Shown: in pieces, positions 62,043 through 64,000 of the stretch
Layout of the letters: each line of letters starts with the position of its first letter
Numbering within the stretch: position 1 is the stretch's first letter
Assembly: GCA_946186205.1 (NCBI GenBank)
Contig: CAMHMH010000001.1
Coordinates: forward strand, 434,001-498,000
Length of the DNA stretch: 64,000 bases
DNA from: an uncultured Fretibacterium sp.
GTDB taxonomy: Bacteria; Synergistota; Synergistia; Synergistales; Aminobacteriaceae
Direction: 5' to 3'
Position numbers and translations under genes: made by a program
The notes under the pieces: generated by a model
Seen by the model: only the letters and a program-made list of their open reading frames with translations
The model's database searches: none
Told to the model about the DNA's origin: nothing

Positions 62043-63908
62043 ATGAAGGAAGGCTACAAATATTTTGCGTTCATAAGTTACAGCCACAAAGATAAGAAGG
62101 TTGCCAAGAAGCTGCAAAGGAGGCTTGAAAGTTATCATTTGCCGTCAGCGTTGAAGAAATCAAATCCGAATCTCCCGAAAAATCTCAAGCCAGTATTTAT
62201 TGATGAATTAGACCTTGTAGCAAAAGGGACTCTCAAGACAGCACTTCAGGATAATCTGAGACGGTCAAACTATCTGATTGTCATATGCTCGCCAAGCAGC
62301 GCGAAATCACCGTACGTTAATGATGAAGTGAAGTACTTTATCGACAGCGGAAGGACGGATCATATTATCCCGCTTATCGCTGAGGGAGTGCCGCATTCAG
62401 GAGACCCGCTTACGGAATGTTTTACGCCCGCGATTTTGGGATTGCCGCGTGAGAATGAGCTTCTCGGAATCGATTTGCAGAAGTTCGGAGCATACGAGGC
62501 TTTTATCAGGGTCATTGCTGCGATGCTCCGGCTTGACTTGGACGAGTTTTCAGCAAGGAACGCAAGAGAACGCAAGAAGAAAGCTGTCATATTCACATCG
62601 CTGGCGGCCGTGCTGATGATTGCGGCGGGAATCATAGTCAGGTATAACATAGACTTCTTCAATGAACTTATTCACAACGACTCGGCACTGTTTAACATCG
62701 GAACAAGTTACTATAACAATCATGATTACGCAAAGGCAAAAGCATGGTTTGAGAAAGCAGCTTCCAAAGGCAACGCAAACGCGCAGTACAATCTTGGTTT
62801 CATGTATGATGAAGGCAAAGGAGTATCACAGGACTATATTGCAGCTGCGGAATGGTATCAGAAGGCAGCAGACCAAGGACACGAAAAAGCACAGGGCCAG
62901 ATTGCAGCAATGTACTACAGGGGACGCGGAGTCAGCCAGGATTACGCAATAGCCGCAAAATATTTTGAGCTTGCCGCTGAACAAGGTGATGAATCTGCGC
63001 AGATTATCACAGCCGCTATGTATTCCGGCGGTATAGGAATCGAACAGGATTACTCAAAGGCTATAAAGTGGTATGAAAAAGTTTCAGAGCAGGGGAATGT
63101 AACAGCACAAAATCAGCTCGGCACTATGTACTATGAAGGCCGGGGAGTCTCTCAGGATTACACGAAAGCCGCAAAATATTTTGAGCAGGCAGCGCAGCAG
63201 GGAGATTCAAACGCGCAATATAACCTCGGCTCTATGTATTACGATGGCATTGGAGTCGGACAGGATTATACAAAGTCTGCTGAATGGTATCAAAAAGCCG
63301 CTGAACAAGAACATGAAAAGGCACAGTATGAGCTTGGCACTATGTACTATGAAGGCCGGGGAGTCTCTCAGGATTATGCAACAGCCGCGAAATATTTTGA
63401 GAAAGCAGCCGCGCAAGGTCATGCGGAGTCGCAGAGCATTATTGCTTCAATGTACATGAAAGGCTTGGGCGTGGAAGAAGATCATTCTGAAGCTATAGAA
63501 TGGTACAAAAGAGCAGCGGACAACGGCAGAGCTTCGGCGCAATATTTTCTTGGGCGTGCATATCAGCGGGGGTTTCAGGTAAAGCAGGATTACGCAAAGG
63601 CAGCAGAATGGTACGAGAAAGCAGCAGTCCAGAATCACACGGACGCTCAATATAATCTTGCTCATCTTTACGGACAGGGATTAGGAGTTAAGCAGGACTA
63701 CACGAAGGCGGCTCAATGGTATAAGGAAGCTGCTGACAATGGCAAGAGCGACGCGCAATATATTCTTGGTCTCTTCTACAGTCATGGCGCAGGAGTCCCG
63801 AAAGACACCGCAAAGGCAGCAGAGTATTTCACAATGGCAGCTGAACAAGGGCACGAGGACGCAAAATCACAGCTCGAATCATTATCCCGCTACATAAAGG
63901 AGGAATAA
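62043..63908 (+). CDS. TIR domain - transmembrane helix - Sel1 repeat protein
   Basis: 621 residues. Residues 6-165 form a TIR domain: YFAFISYSHKDKKVAKKLQR, PVFIDELDLV, NYLIVICSPSSAKSPYVNDE, with Glu95 at the usual catalytic NADase position. A basic stretch RERKKK (175-180) precedes one TM helix (181-199). Residues ~215-620 hold ten to eleven Sel1 repeats (AKAWFEKAASKGNANAQYNL). Positive-inside predicts cytosolic TIR and exported repeats, a receptor-like layout. SD GGAGG precedes ATG 62043. TIR proteins in bacteria often make NAD-derived signals or deplete NAD in immunity; that role is inference. Confidence 0.87.
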   Translation: MKEGYKYFAFISYSHKDKKVAKKLQRRLESYHLPSALKKSNPNLPKNLKPVFIDELDLVAKGTLKTALQDNLRRSNYLIVICSPSSAKSPYVNDEVKYFIDSGRTDHIIPLIAEGVPHSGDPLTECFTPAILGLPRENELLGIDLQKFGAYEAFIRVIAAMLRLDLDEFSARNARERKKKAVIFTSLAAVLMIAAGIIVRYNIDFFNELIHNDSALFNIGTSYYNNHDYAKAKAWFEKAASKGNANAQYNLGFMYDEGKGVSQDYIAAAEWYQKAADQGHEKAQGQIAAMYYRGRGVSQDYAIAAKYFELAAEQGDESAQIITAAMYSGGIGIEQDYSKAIKWYEKVSEQGNVTAQNQLGTMYYEGRGVSQDYTKAAKYFEQAAQQGDSNAQYNLGSMYYDGIGVGQDYTKSAEWYQKAAEQEHEKAQYELGTMYYEGRGVSQDYATAAKYFEKAAAQGHAESQSIIASMYMKGLGVEEDHSEAIEWYKRAADNGRASAQYFLGRAYQRGFQVKQDYAKAAEWYEKAAVQNHTDAQYNLAHLYGQGLGVKQDYTKAAQWYKEAADNGKSDAQYILGLFYSHGAGVPKDTAKAAEYFTMAAEQGHEDAKSQLESLSRYIKEE

Positions 63909-63913
63909 TCATC

Positions 63914-64000
63914 ATGAAGATCATACACGGCGGAACGGTCTCAAAACTTCTGGCAGGAGTCCCAATCCCGAAAATGTTCCGCGCAAAACAAACTTTCCCC
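63914..64000 (+). CDS. Start of an unidentified gene, cut by the window edge
   Basis: ATG 63914 with SD AGGAGG (63899-63904) opens a frame beginning MKIIHGGTVSKLLAGVPIP and continuing to the edge (29 residues). Five bases after the TIR-Sel1 stop, so it may be co-transcribed. Too little is visible to name a family. Confidence 0.6.
   Translation, partial: MKIIHGGTVSKLLAGVPIPKMFRAKQTFP

Overview
The window reads as a chromosomal segment of an anaerobic, probably gut-associated bacterium, most likely Synergistota (Synergistaceae). This is inferred from the gene set and protein style: hrcA-grpE-dnaK under a CIRCE element, cinA-recA, pgpA and rimO close together, rny-ymdB, tsaE/tsaB, mutS2, a tripartite tricarboxylate-type transporter, acetate kinase and many Sel1/ankyrin repeat proteins. 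There is no rRNA marker to settle it. Coding density is high. Short SD-led genes, frequent GTG/TTG starts and GC-rich hairpin plus T-run terminators are the rule.

Layout. 1-2.2 kb: heat-shock operon. 2.4-7.7 kb: a family 2 glycosyltransferase, then a beta-glucoside unit (GH1 phospho-glucosidase and PTS EIIBCA) split by an ankyrin gene. 7.7-18 kb, minus strand: methyltransferase, recA, cinA, a two-gene membrane-type cassette of unknown function, pgpA, a STAS-kinase fusion, rimO and a repeat-bearing Mrr-like protein. 18-30 kb: deacetylase, rny-ymdB, a DpnI restriction cassette with a DpnII remnant, an IS605-type end, then cyclophilin, 2-hydroxyacid dehydrogenase, nnrD, tsaE, tsaB, cvpA and mutS2. 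30-33 kb: a pilin and an ABC-ATPase/PD-(D/E)XK pair resembling defence systems.

33-41 kb: leucine biosynthesis. A TTGACA-N17-TACAAT promoter drives a Leu-rich leader peptide and an attenuator ahead of leuA. leuCD and leuB follow, but opposite-strand Sel1 and ankyrin genes separate them. 41-46 kb: an Arg/Glu-rich secreted helix, a circularly permuted solute-binding protein, a decayed tcmP/three-Cys gene pair bracketed by near-identical terminators, a three-gene small-protein cassette and tRNA-Ser(GGA). 46-57 kb: sirtuin, metA, chemoreceptor, tRNA-Ser(CGA), ackA, yceD-rpmF, htpG and an acidic repeat protein. 57-64 kb: a TctCBA transporter with glucarate dehydratase, a TIR-transmembrane-Sel1 receptor-like protein and the start of another gene.

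The most unusual signal is a set of three homopolymeric G/C tracts (10, 10 and 12 bases). Each sits upstream of a minus-strand accessory gene, in the spacer between a -35-like and a -10-like hexamer. Two have a perfect TTGACA. This is the classical layout of slipped-strand phase-variable promoters, and here it would control cassettes of unknown function and ankyrin genes.
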